Below, in pieces: positions 33,368 to 44,487 of a stretch of DNA of 64,000 bases; the first letter of the stretch is position 1, and every line of letters starts with the position of its first letter. The notes beneath the pieces are model-generated. The model did no database searches and was not told the origin of the DNA. It saw nothing but the letters and a program-made list of their open reading frames with translations. The position numbers were made by a program, and so were the translations under genes. Origin of the DNA: Diphasiastrum complanatum (lineage: Eukaryota; Streptophyta; Lycopodiopsida; Lycopodiales; Lycopodiaceae); the NCBI GenBank assembly GCA_029204225.1, contig CM055094.1, positions 5,896,548 through 5,960,547 on the forward strand. The letters run 5' to 3'.

Positions 33368-33733
33368 TTGAAGAAACAAAATGTTTCTGTTTACAAAGCC
33401 TTGGTAGCTTTCAGCCCTCTGCCTGACGAAGATGTTCACGAACATGAAAGTCAAGAGACACGAAGCACGAAAGTTTCACGAACACCTGATGAAGATGTTC
33501 GCGAAAACAAAAGTCAAGAGACACGAAGCACGAAAGTTTTGCGAACACCTGATGGGAAGACACGAACACAAAAGATTCGTGAACGAGAATCTTTTATGGT
33601 CCACACAAGAAAGTCAGACGACAGAAATGAAACCAATGATGCGACACAAAAAACGTTGCAAAATCTTTTCTGCCCTCATGATCCAAAGAGTACCAACAAG
33701 ATCATACAAGTACCCATAAGTATAGATGTCTGA
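33368..33733 (+). pseudogene. Protease-RT linker of element I with an in-frame 63-bp repeat
   Basis: A 121-residue open stretch with no known motif. 33425-33487 and 33488-33550 are tandem 63-bp copies encoding DEDVHEHESQETRSTKVSRTP and a near-identical partner. It lies where the linker between Ty3 protease and RT is expected. The 3' end meets the presumed start of element J. Confidence 0.45.
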
Positions 33734-33892
33734 TCTGATGGCATGATGTCAGTAGATACCATTCTAGGTCATGGCTAATCTGCCATTCTTGTAATTTCTT
33801 GATTAGTTGTAGATGCTTAATCACTCTGATCTTAAAGTTACATAGAGTGACTATATACTCACTGGATGATACTTGACACACAGAGAATGAAG
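33727..33892 (+). repeat. Presumed start of the LTR of Copia element J
   Basis: TGTCTGATCTGATGG begins where Ty3 similarity stops. The piece runs to the target site of element K. With 39759-40262 it would make a ~670-bp LTR ending in CA just before a tRNA-Met type primer-binding site (40267). No second LTR is available, so this is inference. Confidence 0.4.
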
Positions 33893-34545
33893 TGTGAAAA
33901 ACTCAGATCCAAAAGATGCTAAAGTTTCATAAAGATCTTGGCCATGGAAGTTATGCACATCTAGATTGAAAAAATGATAGAAATTGTGATGTTAAGCATA
34001 CTAAACATCAACTAAACATCAAAATCTGATCATAAGCTTCCACAAACAGAAACTTGCTGTCCCTGTCCGTACTTCAGAGCCTACAACCTGCATTTCACAC
34101 GTGTGAAGCCATAGCAACAAAGAAATCACAATTCTAGTGGCTAGAATGCAAGATATGAACAAAAAAGTGAGAGAGAAGAAGATGGACCTTCAAAGAGCAT
34201 AACATTCATTCAATAGAATGAAAATGAGATGTGTACATACTCGTGGAGATGGCTATTTATAGCATCCATAGTGCCTCTTGGCCACTTGTCTTATGATAGG
34301 CTAAAATTGGGGTCCAATAGGATTCACCCATATACCTAGAAATTTGGTCAAATAGGAATGCACCAAATTATGAGCCAATAGAAGAGCTCCACACTCGACC
34401 TCCTCTAATTAATGTGACCTCAAAAGTAGTGTACACATACTTTGGGCCTCTACATACATGTATGAACCTATCTCTAACTTTTATTTGGCCATAGGCCTAC
34501 AAAATCTCAAGTTAGGAAAATACTACTAGTTGACAATTTTTCACA
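33893..34545 (-). repeat. 3' LTR of element K
   Basis: TGTGAAAAA...TTTTTCACA with 9-bp inverted termini. TATA box (minus TATAAATA) at 34254-34261. Perfect 14-bp palindrome TTCACACGTGTGAA at 34094-34107. GTACGGACA on the minus strand at 34064-34072. Confidence 0.95.
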
Positions 34546-37500
34546 CTCCCTCTTCAACTAGTTTTAGCATAGATTTAGAAAGTACACCAAGACTTGTTCT
34601 ATGCTTGAAAAATAAGTCCTTTCCCAATGCTTTGGTAAAGATATCAGCCACACATTCCTTTGATGGGACATGTTCAAGCTTGATCTCTTTTGCCAACACT
34701 TGTTCTCTCACAAAATGGTAAGCCACCTCGATATGTTTGCTCCTTGCATGGAAAACCGGATTGCTTGCTAGACTTTGGGCTGAAAGGTTGTCACAAAAGA
34801 TGATTGGACTCTCTGAAAAATCCAGCAAATGAAGCTCCATAATCATCCTCTTGATCCACACCATCTCCTTTGTGCATGATGTCAAAGCTTTGTACTCGGC
34901 CTCACTAGAAGAAAGTGATATAGTTGCTTGTTTCTTCGACATCCATGAGATAGCTCCATCACCTATGAAAATAGCATGTGCATTTATGGATTTTCTATCC
35001 ATAAGTTCTCCTGCAAAATCTGAATCTGAAAAACCAAATAAGTTAGGTGATGAGCCTCTATAAACAATGCCAAAATCTTTTGTTCCCGAGATGTATCTCA
35101 AGATCCTCTTTCCTAGTTTCCAATGTTCTATGCTAGGATCTTGCATGAATTGGCTTAATCTACCAACACAATAAGATAAATCAGGTCTTGTGATGGTTAG
35201 ATATATAAGAGAACCTATTAGCTTCCTATAGAGAGTAATGTCCTCGAAGGATCTTTCATTACCTCTTATAGTTAGCTTTACATGTGATTCCATAGGTGTA
35301 TCAATAGGATTTGCATCTACCATATGAAATCTATTGAGAATAGAAATAGCATACTTCTCTTGTGAAATAAAAGTGATTTGAGAAGTTCTAATTACTTCTA
35401 TTCCTAAGATATAGCTCAAAAGACCAAGATCATGCACTTCAAATTCCTTTTTTAGTGCTTTCTTGATATCTTCTATATCTTCCTTGTTCCCTCCACTTAA
35501 AATAATGTCATCCACATAAATTAGAAGGATTGTAACATCATTAGCACTAATTCTAAAGTAAAGTGAATGATCATACTCACTCATAGTGAAGTTTTGAGAA
35601 AGTAGAAAAGAGTTAAGCCTAGCATACCAACTCCTTGGTGCTTGCTTAAGACCATACAAACTTTTTTGTAGAAAACACACATGATTAGGCTTGCTATGAG
35701 AAACATAGCTCTCGGGTTGCTCCATGTAGACTTCCTCTTCAAGATCACCATTCAAGAAAGCATTAGAAATGTCTAATTGCCAAAGATCCCATCCATAAAG
35801 AGTTGCAAGGGAAATGATTACTCTTATGCTCACCATCTTTGCCACGGGTGCAAAGGTTTCCTCATAGTCAATGCCATGCTCTTGAGCATAACCTTTAGCC
35901 ACCAACCTTGCCTTCAACTTGTTGATAGATCCATCTTGATTTGTCTTTACCTTGAAGATCCATTTGCATCCAATTGCACTTTTGCCCTTTGGAAGCTCCA
36001 CCAATCTCCATGTGTTGTTCTTCATAAGTGCTTCAAACTCAAGATCCATTGCTTGGATCCATTCCTCTTCTTGCCTTGCTTCATCTACACATGAAGGTAC
36101 ATCAAAAGAAGTTAGGAAAGCATAGTTGGATCCATCCACCACTTGCTTACCTTTGCCATCATAAGTGAGCCTTGAGGGTTTCACTTTATGCCTTGGAGTT
36201 CTCCTTGGAATTTGACTTGAAGAGGCTTCTTCAACATCCACATCCAATGTGTCATCAACTCCATTGTCATCAAGCACATTAGTTGCAACAACACCATCAT
36301 CACTTGAAACAACTTTTGGAATGTTACTTTCATCAAAAATGACATCCCTACTTGTGAACACTTTCTTGATTGAAGGAACATAAATCCTATATGCTTTGCT
36401 TACTTCACTATAACCAACAAAAATGCCCTTTCTTGAAGATGGATCCTCCTTAGTTCTATCATCAAGAGTAATGTTGAAGTAGCAAATGCATCCAAAAGTT
36501 CTTAGAAACTTGACATTAGGCTTCGTACCAAACAAAGCTTCAAAAGGGGTTTTTCCTTCCAATACAACACTTGGCCATCTATTGCATAGGAAATTTGCAC
36601 ACAACAAAGCATCACTCCAAAAAGGTTTAGGAAGATTAGCATTCAATCTCATTGCCTTTGCACTCTCACACAAGGTTCTATTCTTCCTCTCGGCCACTCC
36701 ATTTTGTTGTGGTGTTCTTGGACATGTGTACTCCCTCTTGATCCCATGCTCATCGCAAAAGGCTTTGAATTTGTTAGAAATGTATTCACCACCATTGTCG
36801 CTCCTCAAGCATTTGATTTTGGTTGTAAATTGAGTCTCAATAGCAACTTTGAACTTGACAAACACATCAAACACCTCATCCTTGCTCTTTAGTAGATAAA
36901 CCCAACAAAATCTACTAAAATCATCAATGAAAGTTACATACATCTTAGCACCTCCATTGCTAATTGTAGTAACACCATGAATATCCGAATGCAAGAGAGA
37001 AAAAGGCATCTTAGATCTAGATATAGATCTAGTATATGGCAATCTATGTGATTTAGACAAAGCACATTCTTCACAAACATGATTCAAGCAAGTAAGAGAC
37101 TTGGGAAGTCCCCTTACTACCTCCTTTTTGGCTATTACCTCCAAGGCCTTGTAGTTGAGATGTCCCATCCTTTTATGCCATACCTCTTGAATTGACATTT
37201 GTTCATTTGCCATGCATCCAACTTGGTTAGCAACAACACATGCATCAAGCTTGAACAATTTCCCTTGCCTTTTCCCTTTTGCAATGATACTACACCCCTT
37301 TTTGATCAAGCAAGCATCACCATCAAACTCAACTTTGAATCCTTTGTCAAGCATTTGGCTTACACTAAGTAAGTTCTTGGTAATGGATGGAATGAGCAAA
37401 ACATCTTTCAATTCTATATTCCTATTTGTAGAAAGTGAAATAGGAATTGTGCCAATCCCCTTGATTGCACACTCACCATCATTTGCGGTATAGATTACCT

Positions 37501-38491
37501 TCCTATCACCATCAAATGCCATTAAAGATGAAAAATACTCTTTATGATATGTCATATGAGAAGTGGCTCCACTATCAATCCACCAAGGATCAATGTCTCC
37601 ATGATTAGCCAACAAGCAAGATGACATAACAAAAGCATCATTTGAAAGAAGCTCATCCCCACCCTCATCAATAGTTAGATTGGTTTGCTTTTCCCCTTGA
37701 TCCCTCTTTTTCTTAAAACAATCACTAGCAAAATGCCCTTTGACTCCACAATAGAAACATTTTAGCTTAGATCTATCCTTCTTTTTGCCAAAAGTAGAGT
37801 GCTCACCTTGGTCTTGCCCTTTAGACCAATTGCTTTTACCTTTGCCCTTGAACTTGCCTTTAGAGAACATTGCCTCCTCTTCTCCTCCTTGAGATGTAGA
37901 AGATGCTCCCACTCTTGCTTGCAACCTGAATTCTTCAGCCAACAAGACCTCTTGCAAGTCTCCAACACTTGGTAAACATTTTTGGATAGCATAACTTTGA
38001 ACAAGATTAGCATGATCATCCAACAAGCCATTGAGAATCACTTGAACAAGCTCCTCATTATTTATGCCATCATTAATGCATGCTAACTCATCATTCAATG
38101 CTTTAACTCTCAAAACAAAAGCATGTCCATTCTCACTCTTCTTTTGCATACAAGAAAAGATTTGCCTTCTTAAAGTCAACACTCTAGAAGTAGACTTGGA
38201 TTCATAAACCTTCTTCAAGGCTTCCCAAGCTTCACTAGATGATGTGCACTTACCAACCTCTTTGATAAGCTCATTTGTCACATTCATCTTGATCATGTGA
38301 AGGGCTTTCTTTGCCCTCTTGTCATACCTCAATTGTTCTTGAGGTGCCAAAGGTCTCTCCTCCACACCTACAACAATATCCATCAACTCATTCATCTCAA
38401 GCAAAGACTCCATCCTTACTTTCCAAGTAGAATAGTTGAGGGAGGTAAGCCTATCATTGCTTTCCAACATGTAGCCTCCATTTGTAGCCAT
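34541..38491 (-). CDS. Copia gag-pol polyprotein, full length (1316 aa)
   Basis: Single open frame encoding all parts needed for retrotransposition. gag is at residues 1-240, with the zinc knuckle CFYCGVKGHFASDC at 245-258. Protease WWIDSGATSHM at 303-313. Pre-integrase zinc residues H439, H444, C473, C476. Integrase acids D503, D565 and E601 (NGVAERKNR). RT spans about 822-1070, with LDISNAFLNG at 906-915 and IYVDDIIL at 991-998. RNase H is about 1140-1290, with D1156, E1197 and D1234, ending ADIFTKALGK. The integrase-RT-RNase H order is Copia. The C-terminal residues are encoded by the polypurine tract and the stop codon lies in the LTR's first bases. No frameshift or stop; every catalytic residue checked is present. 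It would act in cytoplasmic virus-like particles and then the nucleus. Confidence 0.97.
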   Translation of the reverse strand: MATNGGYMLESNDRLTSLNYSTWKVRMESLLEMNELMDIVVGVEERPLAPQEQLRYDKRAKKALHMIKMNVTNELIKEVGKCTSSSEAWEALKKVYESKSTSRVLTLRRQIFSCMQKKSENGHAFVLRVKALNDELACINDGINNEELVQVILNGLLDDHANLVQSYAIQKCLPSVGDLQEVLLAEEFRLQARVGASSTSQGGEEEAMFSKGKFKGKGKSNWSKGQDQGEHSTFGKKKDRSKLKCFYCGVKGHFASDCFKKKRDQGEKQTNLTIDEGGDELLSNDAFVMSSCLLANHGDIDPWWIDSGATSHMTYHKEYFSSLMAFDGDRKVIYTANDGECAIKGIGTIPISLSTNRNIELKDVLLIPSITKNLLSVSQMLDKGFKVEFDGDACLIKKGCSIIAKGKRQGKLFKLDACVVANQVGCMANEQMSIQEVWHKRMGHLNYKALEVIAKKEVVRGLPKSLTCLNHVCEECALSKSHRLPYTRSISRSKMPFSLLHSDIHGVTTISNGGAKMYVTFIDDFSRFCWVYLLKSKDEVFDVFVKFKVAIETQFTTKIKCLRSDNGGEYISNKFKAFCDEHGIKREYTCPRTPQQNGVAERKNRTLCESAKAMRLNANLPKPFWSDALLCANFLCNRWPSVVLEGKTPFEALFGTKPNVKFLRTFGCICYFNITLDDRTKEDPSSRKGIFVGYSEVSKAYRIYVPSIKKVFTSRDVIFDESNIPKVVSSDDGVVATNVLDDNGVDDTLDVDVEEASSSQIPRRTPRHKVKPSRLTYDGKGKQVVDGSNYAFLTSFDVPSCVDEARQEEEWIQAMDLEFEALMKNNTWRLVELPKGKSAIGCKWIFKVKTNQDGSINKLKARLVAKGYAQEHGIDYEETFAPVAKMVSIRVIISLATLYGWDLWQLDISNAFLNGDLEEEVYMEQPESYVSHSKPNHVCFLQKSLYGLKQAPRSWYARLNSFLLSQNFTMSEYDHSLYFRISANDVTILLIYVDDIILSGGNKEDIEDIKKALKKEFEVHDLGLLSYILGIEVIRTSQITFISQEKYAISILNRFHMVDANPIDTPMESHVKLTIRGNERSFEDITLYRKLIGSLIYLTITRPDLSYCVGRLSQFMQDPSIEHWKLGKRILRYISGTKDFGIVYRGSSPNLFGFSDSDFAGELMDRKSINAHAIFIGDGAISWMSKKQATISLSSSEAEYKALTSCTKEMVWIKRMIMELHLLDFSESPIIFCDNLSAQSLASNPVFHARSKHIEVAYHFVREQVLAKEIKLEHVPSKECVADIFTKALGKDLFFKHRTSLGVLSKSMLKLVEEGV
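34546..34555 (-). promoter_or_regulatory. Polypurine tract of element K
   Basis: Minus-strand GAAGAGGGAG directly before the 3' LTR, the expected primer for plus-strand DNA synthesis. It also codes the end of the polyprotein (EEGV). Confidence 0.8.
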
Positions 38492-39088
38492 GTTGCAATG
38501 ATTGATCTCTGATCTTTGACCTGTTCCAATGCACTAAGCACTCTCTTGAATCAACAAATGAAACACAAGAAGAAATCACAAAGATTTGGAACCTAAAACC
38601 TTACTTTTTCTCTCTTTTCCTCACTTTTTCCTCAATTTTAGCCACTAGTTTTATGATTTCTTGATCAAACCAAGACCAAACCTCAATATACTTGCTTTTC
38701 CCTCACTCCTAAGATTGAAATACACTCTTGAATCATTCAGCAAACTGAAAATCAGAGGGTTACATCAATTTTGAAGTTTTTGACATGAAGAAGCAAGAAA
38801 TTGAATCAAAAAACTATATGCTAGAATGGAAAACTAATAGGATCTTGTTGGATCTTGCATCTCCCTCTTTCCAAAACAATTTTTGTCTCCTTATTCTGAT
38901 AAGTACAGAGGGAATTCGCCCTACTTCAATTGAAATGCATACAAATGATGTTTTGATCACAAAGATCCAATTTCTACACATAAATCAACAAGATTTTTAG
39001 CTAGAAACTTGATTGGAATGCTACAAAAGCAAACTCGCCCACAAATCTCTTCTAAATCTGGCAAAACCTGCACATTTGGCCGCCTAAT

Positions 39089-39100
39089 GCTCTGATACCA
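39089..39100 (-). promoter_or_regulatory. Primer-binding site of element K, tRNA-iMet type
   Basis: Minus-strand TGGTATCAGAGC directly abuts the 5' LTR end with no spacer. Confidence 0.9.
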
Positions 39101-39753
39101 TGTGAAAAACTCAGATCCAAAAGATGCTAAAGTTTCATAAAGATCTTGGCCATGGAAGTTATGCACATCTAGATTGAAAAAATGATAGAAATTGTGATGT
39201 TAAGCATACTAAACATCAACTAAACATCAAAATCTGATCATAAGCTTCCACAAACAGAAACTTGCTGTCCCTGTCCGTACTTCAGAGCCTACAGCCTGCA
39301 TTTCACACGTGTGAAGCCATAGCAACAAAGAAATCACAATTCTAGTGGCTAGAATGCAAGATATGAACAAAAAAGTGAGAGAGAAGAAGATGGACCTTCA
39401 AAGAGCATAACATTCATTCAATAGAATGAAAATGAGATGTGTACATACTCGTGGAGATGGCTATTTATAGCAGCCATAGTGCCTCTTGGCCACTTGTCTT
39501 ATGATAGGCTAAAATTGGGGTCCAATAGGATTCACCCATATACCTAGAAATTTGGTCAAATAGGAATGCACCAAATTATGAGCCAATAGAAGAGCTCCAC
39601 ACTCGACCTCCTCTAATTAATGTGACCTCAAAAGTAGTGTACACATACTTTGGGCCTCTACATACATGTATGAACCTATCTCTAACTTTTATTTGGCCAT
39701 AGGCCTACAAAATCTCAAGTTAGGAAAATACTACTAGTTGACAATTTTTCACA
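39101..39753 (-). repeat. 5' LTR of element K
   Basis: Two substitutions from 33893-34545 and no indel. TATA box at 39462-39469, palindrome at 39302-39315. It would drive transcription leftwards. Confidence 0.95.
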
Positions 39754-39758
39754 TGAAG

Positions 39759-40262
39759 TAGTCTGATCCTAGTAAGCAAATCAAGACGAAATACAGACAA
39801 CAAGTCCGCCTGCGTGCGAGACGAGTTCTGTTATCAGGATCCATAGAGATCCACAAGTCCGCTAGTAAGCGAAACATCCACTCGTGAGAAAACTGTGTTT
39901 CTCTCACGCCAACGCACTACGTGGATCTGCATGCAGTGCTTGAAGAATCAGAGAAAATCAGTAGATGATCTTGTAGCGATTGTGCACATGTCAATTTATG
40001 ATGTATGATCTTGAATGCAAATGTGTCTGTTGTTATTCGTGTGCCTGATTATCCTATTCATTTAATTCTACATATCGGTTGAATTTGTTGAATGCTACAT
40101 TAATTTATAAATGTAGATCAGCAATGCTTGACTACATTCTGGAGGACTGTAGGAGTGATTCAACTGGCAGTGTCCAGCGACCGCATCTGAACTCCATCCG
40201 AACTGCGTTGAATGGTGGTTGCTTCACTTTCGCGACTGTTTCGCGACCGCGAACTTCCCTCA
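39759..40262 (+). repeat. Presumed rest of the LTR of Copia J
   Basis: Continues after the TGAAG duplication of K and ends CCCTCA four bases before a tRNA-Met type primer-binding site. Several CGCGA/TCGCGAC motifs near 40230-40250. Confidence 0.4.
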
Positions 40263-40266
40263 TTAG

Positions 40267-40279
40267 TGGTATCAAAGCC
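40267..40279 (+). promoter_or_regulatory. Primer-binding site of element J
   Basis: TGGTATCAAAGCC, one base different from the usual TGGTATCAGAGCC. It marks the end of a Copia 5' LTR and the start of its leader. Confidence 0.6.
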
Positions 40280-40459
40280 TACCTATCTTGTCATAATCTG
40301 ACATAGCCAAGAAGCTATTAGATCAAGGAGGACAAGCATTCAGACGAGAAACCATCAATGAGAGAACAGACTCCAAGAGGCAATGGCTTCAATCAGCAAT
40401 ATGCAGAGCAAGATCTGCATAATTCTTGATTTCTCAGGATCTAACTTTCTAGCCTGAAA

Positions 40460-40965
40460 ACTTTAGACATCACTCCTACTCAAGGGCGAAGGTTTATTCC
40501 CCTGGGTGGATGGCACAGAAGAGATGTCTACGACATCAGACAAGGAGCTACGTGAATGGAGGGAGAAAAATGACAAGGCAGTAGTCTTGTTGTCTTCATC
40601 CATCGAAGATAGTCTCACACTTGACCTGGCTACACTCTCCAAAGCTAAGGAGATGTGGGATGTATTGCTCACAAGATTTCAGACAAAATCAAGAAGTCAA
40701 ATCATGATGCTGGAAGATCAGTTAATGAATCTACAGTGGGATGGGAAGGAACTCACTTCTTTCATAAGAAAGATGAAGGCTCTATTTCTATCACTACATA
40801 ACTTTGTTAGCTGAGAAGTAGCTCACCTACCTGTTGAGAGCCTTACCCAGATCATTCCAGACAATGAGAACCCTGCTCACGAAAGATTCTACCATGAACC
40901 TCGAAAAGGCGAGAAGGTCATCTAGACCACGAAGAGCACCAGCAAGATATGTGCCAAGCAGCTCA
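40460..40965 (+). pseudogene. Copia gag remnant (element J)
   Basis: The frame from about 40497 reads LREWREKNDKAVVLLSSSIE, then LATLSKAKEMWDVLLTRFQT, QIMMLEDQLMNLQWDGKELT and FIRKMKALFLSLHN, ending in a stop near 40812. This is the UBN2-like gag fold of plant Copia elements. It is a different lineage from K and L. Code breaks off near 40965, where Ty3 RT of element I resumes, so J lacks its whole pol and 3' LTR. Confidence 0.7.
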
Positions 40966-41703
40966 ATTATGATGCTAATTTTCGCTGCCTTCCTAAGAAC
41001 TTTTCTTGAAATTTTCATTGATGATTTCTTTGTATATAGTGATATAAAAACACATCTACAAAAGTTGAAATCTACATTGCAATGGTGTTGAGATACTTGT
41101 TTATCCCTTCATCTAGAAAAATATTTTTTCAGTATGAAATAATTACTTGGACATAGAATATCAAACAGAGGAATAGAGGTTGATAAAGATAAAGTCGAGC
41201 TTATAAAGAACCTCCTGATACCAACAAATCTTTGTGAACTAAGAGCTTTCTTAGGACATGTCAGCTATTATCGGAGATTTATCTAAAATCATGCCTCTAT
41301 TGCGGCCGCTCTTACGGATCTACTCAAGAAACAAGTGGAATGCTTGTGGACGAATGAACAGCAGAAAGCGTTCGAAGAACTTAACCAAAGGTTGATCAAT
41401 CCTCCTATTTTGAGACCACCCAACTGGGCTATTTTATTTCATAGTTATGTTGATGTTTCTGCATTTGCTATTGGCGTCTGTCTAAGCTAGAAGGATGATC
41501 AGAAGAAAGACCATCCCATATACTATGCAAGTCGACAGCTAAGTGCCTCGGAGAAAAATTATTCGGCTACAGAAAGGGAAACACTCGAAATGATTTTCAC
41601 TATTAAGAAATTTCGGCATTATTTGCTGGGATATGCTTTTATTTTTCATGTTGATCACTATGCTCTAAAGTATCTTGTGAATAAACCAGATTTATCAGGA
41701 TGA
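40966..41703 (+). pseudogene. Ty3 RT C-terminus and RNase H of element I
   Basis: Starts in the RT palm with FLRTFLEIFIDDFFVYSD (catalytic YVDD-type motif as FIDD). It continues with LGHRISNRGIEVDKDKVELI, LRAFLGHVSYYRRFI, and RNase H pieces YYASRQLSASEKNYSATERE and FRHYLLGYAFIFHVDHYALK. Stops at about 41090, 41138, 41284, 41489 and 41701 and the missing RT N-terminus make it non-functional. The N-terminal half was lost with or before the insertion of J. Confidence 0.85.
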
Positions 41704-43124
41704 ATTGCTCGATGGGTCTACTTCTGCAGGAATTCACTTATCAAGTAGAACTTCGCCAAGGAAAATATCATACGAATGCTGATTATCTATCGCGAGTCAA
41801 CATGGGAAAAGTTGAAAAACCAATTAATGATGATTTTTCAGACGAAATTTTATTCAAAATCTCATCCACGAATTTGTTATATTCTGATATCATTACTTAT
41901 CTCAAGGATCAGATATGTTCGAATGGATATGATTTGGAAAAAAAGACAGTTTTTCAATATAAGGTAGCACCTTATACCATTCTTAACAATGTCCTATACA
42001 AGCTTGGTGCTAATCAACAACTAAGAAGATGCCTCGAAACTGAGGATATTAAAAAGGTTGTACAAGCCTTACATTCAGAGGATGCTGGCGGACACTTTGC
42101 TTTAAAGAATACTATTAATAAAATATTGACTGCCAAATACTGGTGGCCAACTATGTTCAAGGATGTATTGAATTATATTCATTCGTGTGATCTATGCCAG
42201 AGACCTAGCAAGCCAACAAAAGCAATGAATTGGCCGTTGACACCAATCCTACCTCTTGCACCATTTGAGAAGTGGAGGATTGATTTTGTCAGTCCAATCA
42301 AAGTTGTGGCTCGACATACTAAGTGTCGTTATATTCTTGTTGCAACAGATTATGCTACAAAGAACGTTGAAGCAAAAGCGACGAAACGAAACGATGCAAA
42401 AACTGTCGCAGCATTCTTATTCAAAACTATAATCACAAGATATGGTTGTCCTCTTGAACTAGTGAGTGACCATGGTACACATTTTCTAAATGACACAATA
42501 CGGCTGCTGACGACATATTTTCTGATTAAACACAAAAATACAACCCCTTATAATCCAAAAGCAAACGGGTTGACTGAGAGAGCTAATGGAATACTATGTA
42601 AGATCCTGAACAAGATTACTATCACACATGCGACTGATTGGGATCAGAAATTACCTTCAGTTCTCTAGGCTTATCGAAACACAGAAAAGATTATGATAAA
42701 GCAAACACCATATTTTCTTACTTATGGTATGCATCCTATTTTACCTATTGAATTTGAGGTGACAACTTTTTGTATTCAAGCTCAACGAACAGATGCAGAA
42801 TGTATCAACGAAAGGTTGATGACTATTGAAGAACTATCCGAAGCTCGTGCAAATGCACAAAAATTAACGAAGGAAATCCAGGAACAACGAAAGAAAAAGT
42901 ATGATAGTCCTATCAAGAAAAGTGATCTTAAAGCTGATGACTTTGCGCTGATCTATGATAGTCGACATCAAAAGTTCCCTGGAAAACTTCATATGAGATG
43001 GCTTGGACTTTACAAAGTCATAGAGGTGTTCGAGAATGGTTTTGTTCAACTCCAAGATCAATGTAAATATGGCCTATCCCAAACTTTTCCATCTTTACGT
43101 GGATTGGGAGTGAAACCTTGCTGA
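41700..43124 (+). pseudogene. Ty3 RNase H end and integrase of element I, one stop
   Basis: One frame of 475 codons broken by a single TAG at 42666-42668 where the family has Trp (VL-stop-AYRN). The N-terminus closes RNase H (YHTNADYLSRV). The integrase zinc finger is HSEDAGGHFALKN ... CDLCQR, and the core is WRIDFVSPI, ELVSDHGTHF, NGLTERANG, so D, D and E are all kept. The C-terminal part (LHMRWLGLYKVIEVFENGFV) matches the usual GPY/F-like region. It would integrate element cDNA. The near-intact frame beside a ruined RT suggests it decayed slowly. Confidence 0.85.
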
Positions 43125-43820
43125 TTATTTTGCGGAGATTTGACACAATCTACAAGACCAAAGGAAGACACTTCGTTATAAGCAATTTTGTACATATTCA
43201 TTTTGGCAGTTTGGAACTTTTGCAGCAAAGACATTGTTTTTAGTCCAAAATCTTTATGTTAAAAGTTCTTTTATATAATTTTCAGCTCGGTATTGTAAAG
43301 AAATCACACTTTGTAGCGATTCAGATGAAGATAAAAAGTTAACTCAGTAGCTGTTTGATGGAACATTGCTCCCGGTTAAACTTGAAAAATTCGGCAACCT
43401 ACCAGTTGGCCATTATATGCAATCAAAGAAAACTTTGATGTTGTACAAGGCTCAACAAAATTTGGAGTTAGCCCAACGATTACATGAGGAATTGAATCAA
43501 TCATGAATATCATTCTTGCCTATGTAATGGTGATGTTTCTATGTGATGCTGAATGCTGAATCTTTGAAGTTTTGAAGATGTTTTGAGGTTTGATTCATGT
43601 TCTCATCAATAATTTAATGATCAACTCCAATCAACCTATTCAATTCAAGAAGTAGCAAAGTCATATGTCTCTAAAGTAGAAGAAATATCTAAAGAAAAAA
43701 ACATATGAAGAAATATCTTTTCATCTTAACGAATATCTGAAGAACAAAATGATTCGCAAATGATTCTTGAAATAAAGATTATATGTTTACGAGGACATTT
43801 CCCATTTGAGGAAGAGGATA
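43125..43820 (+). other. 3' non-coding part of element I and polypurine tract
   Basis: No gene. Ends in GAGGAAGAGGATA (43808-43820), a purine tract directly before the right LTR. Confidence 0.5.
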
Positions 43821-44487
43821 TGTGATGCCACAATATTGTTAAATGTTGAATATCAACCTAAATATGACATGATATACTCGGAAATGAAGATATGAGCTGG
43901 ATAAATATAAACCATGAAGAGGCCTAAGTCATTTTTCGAGAATATATCTTCTAAAGACTTGCCTTGTATTTAAGGGCAAGACCTCTAGAAGGGAAACGCT
44001 ACCTTGGATAGCCTTTACTAGGTCATCTACGCGAAACGACTAAATATGAATCAACATGTTAAACTAGAGTAATTTTAACTCTTAGTTAAATATACCTCTT
44101 ATGGTATAATTGAACATACATTCAACCTAATTGTTAACTAGACCTTTTCACGGGAGCGACGCACCTGTAGTTTTAAAGGTGTGTTTGTTCCTTCCATAGA
44201 ACATATATTGATCACACGCTTCAGTCTCGATCATCGAGAGAGAAAGAGTTTCTGTATTTGTGAGAGGTTGAAGAAGTGAATAGAGTGTTGAGGTTTATTC
44301 TCTCTTATCTTTGTTCTCTGCACTGTTGAGTGTGAGTGATCCTGAGTCTACTAGAAATCTTTAATGCATTACATGAATTACTCTCTGATCAGACATACTC
44401 TCTAGCGCATTACAGTCGTTTGCTGTATGTCCATAAATATGCTCTAAGGAACTATCTTAAAATCCTCTTATTCGTCTGTCGCGAATA
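43821..44487 (+). repeat. Right LTR of element I, truncated
   Basis: TGTGATGCCACAATATTG and onward, matching 22689-23355. Similarity stops at TCGCGAATA (44487), where unrelated D-family-flanking sequence begins. Confidence 0.8.

Larger units (their letters stand above)
33893..39753 (-). mobile_element. Intact, young Copia element K
   Basis: Complete minus-strand element of 5861 bp. LTRs are 33893-34545 and 39101-39753, 653 bp each, differing at two positions by direct comparison (near 34086/39294 and 34264/39472). Five-base duplication TGAAG at 33888-33892 and 39754-39758. Primer-binding site, polypurine tract and a full-length uninterrupted polyprotein are present. By far the youngest insertion in the window and the only one that looks able to move. 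Confidence 0.95.
22689..44487 (+). mobile_element. Ty3/gypsy element I, split by later insertions
   Basis: LTR-like ends are TGTGATGCCAC... at 22689 and 43821. Internal order is gag, three zinc knuckles, protease, RT, RNase H, integrase, the Ty3 order, all on plus. It is interrupted by the A/B block (25082-32002) and by J with K (about 33727-40965). gag is visibly divided, reading on at 32003 with the zinc-knuckle segment. The right LTR is truncated, so no target duplication can be checked. All coding parts carry stops. Confidence 0.8.
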
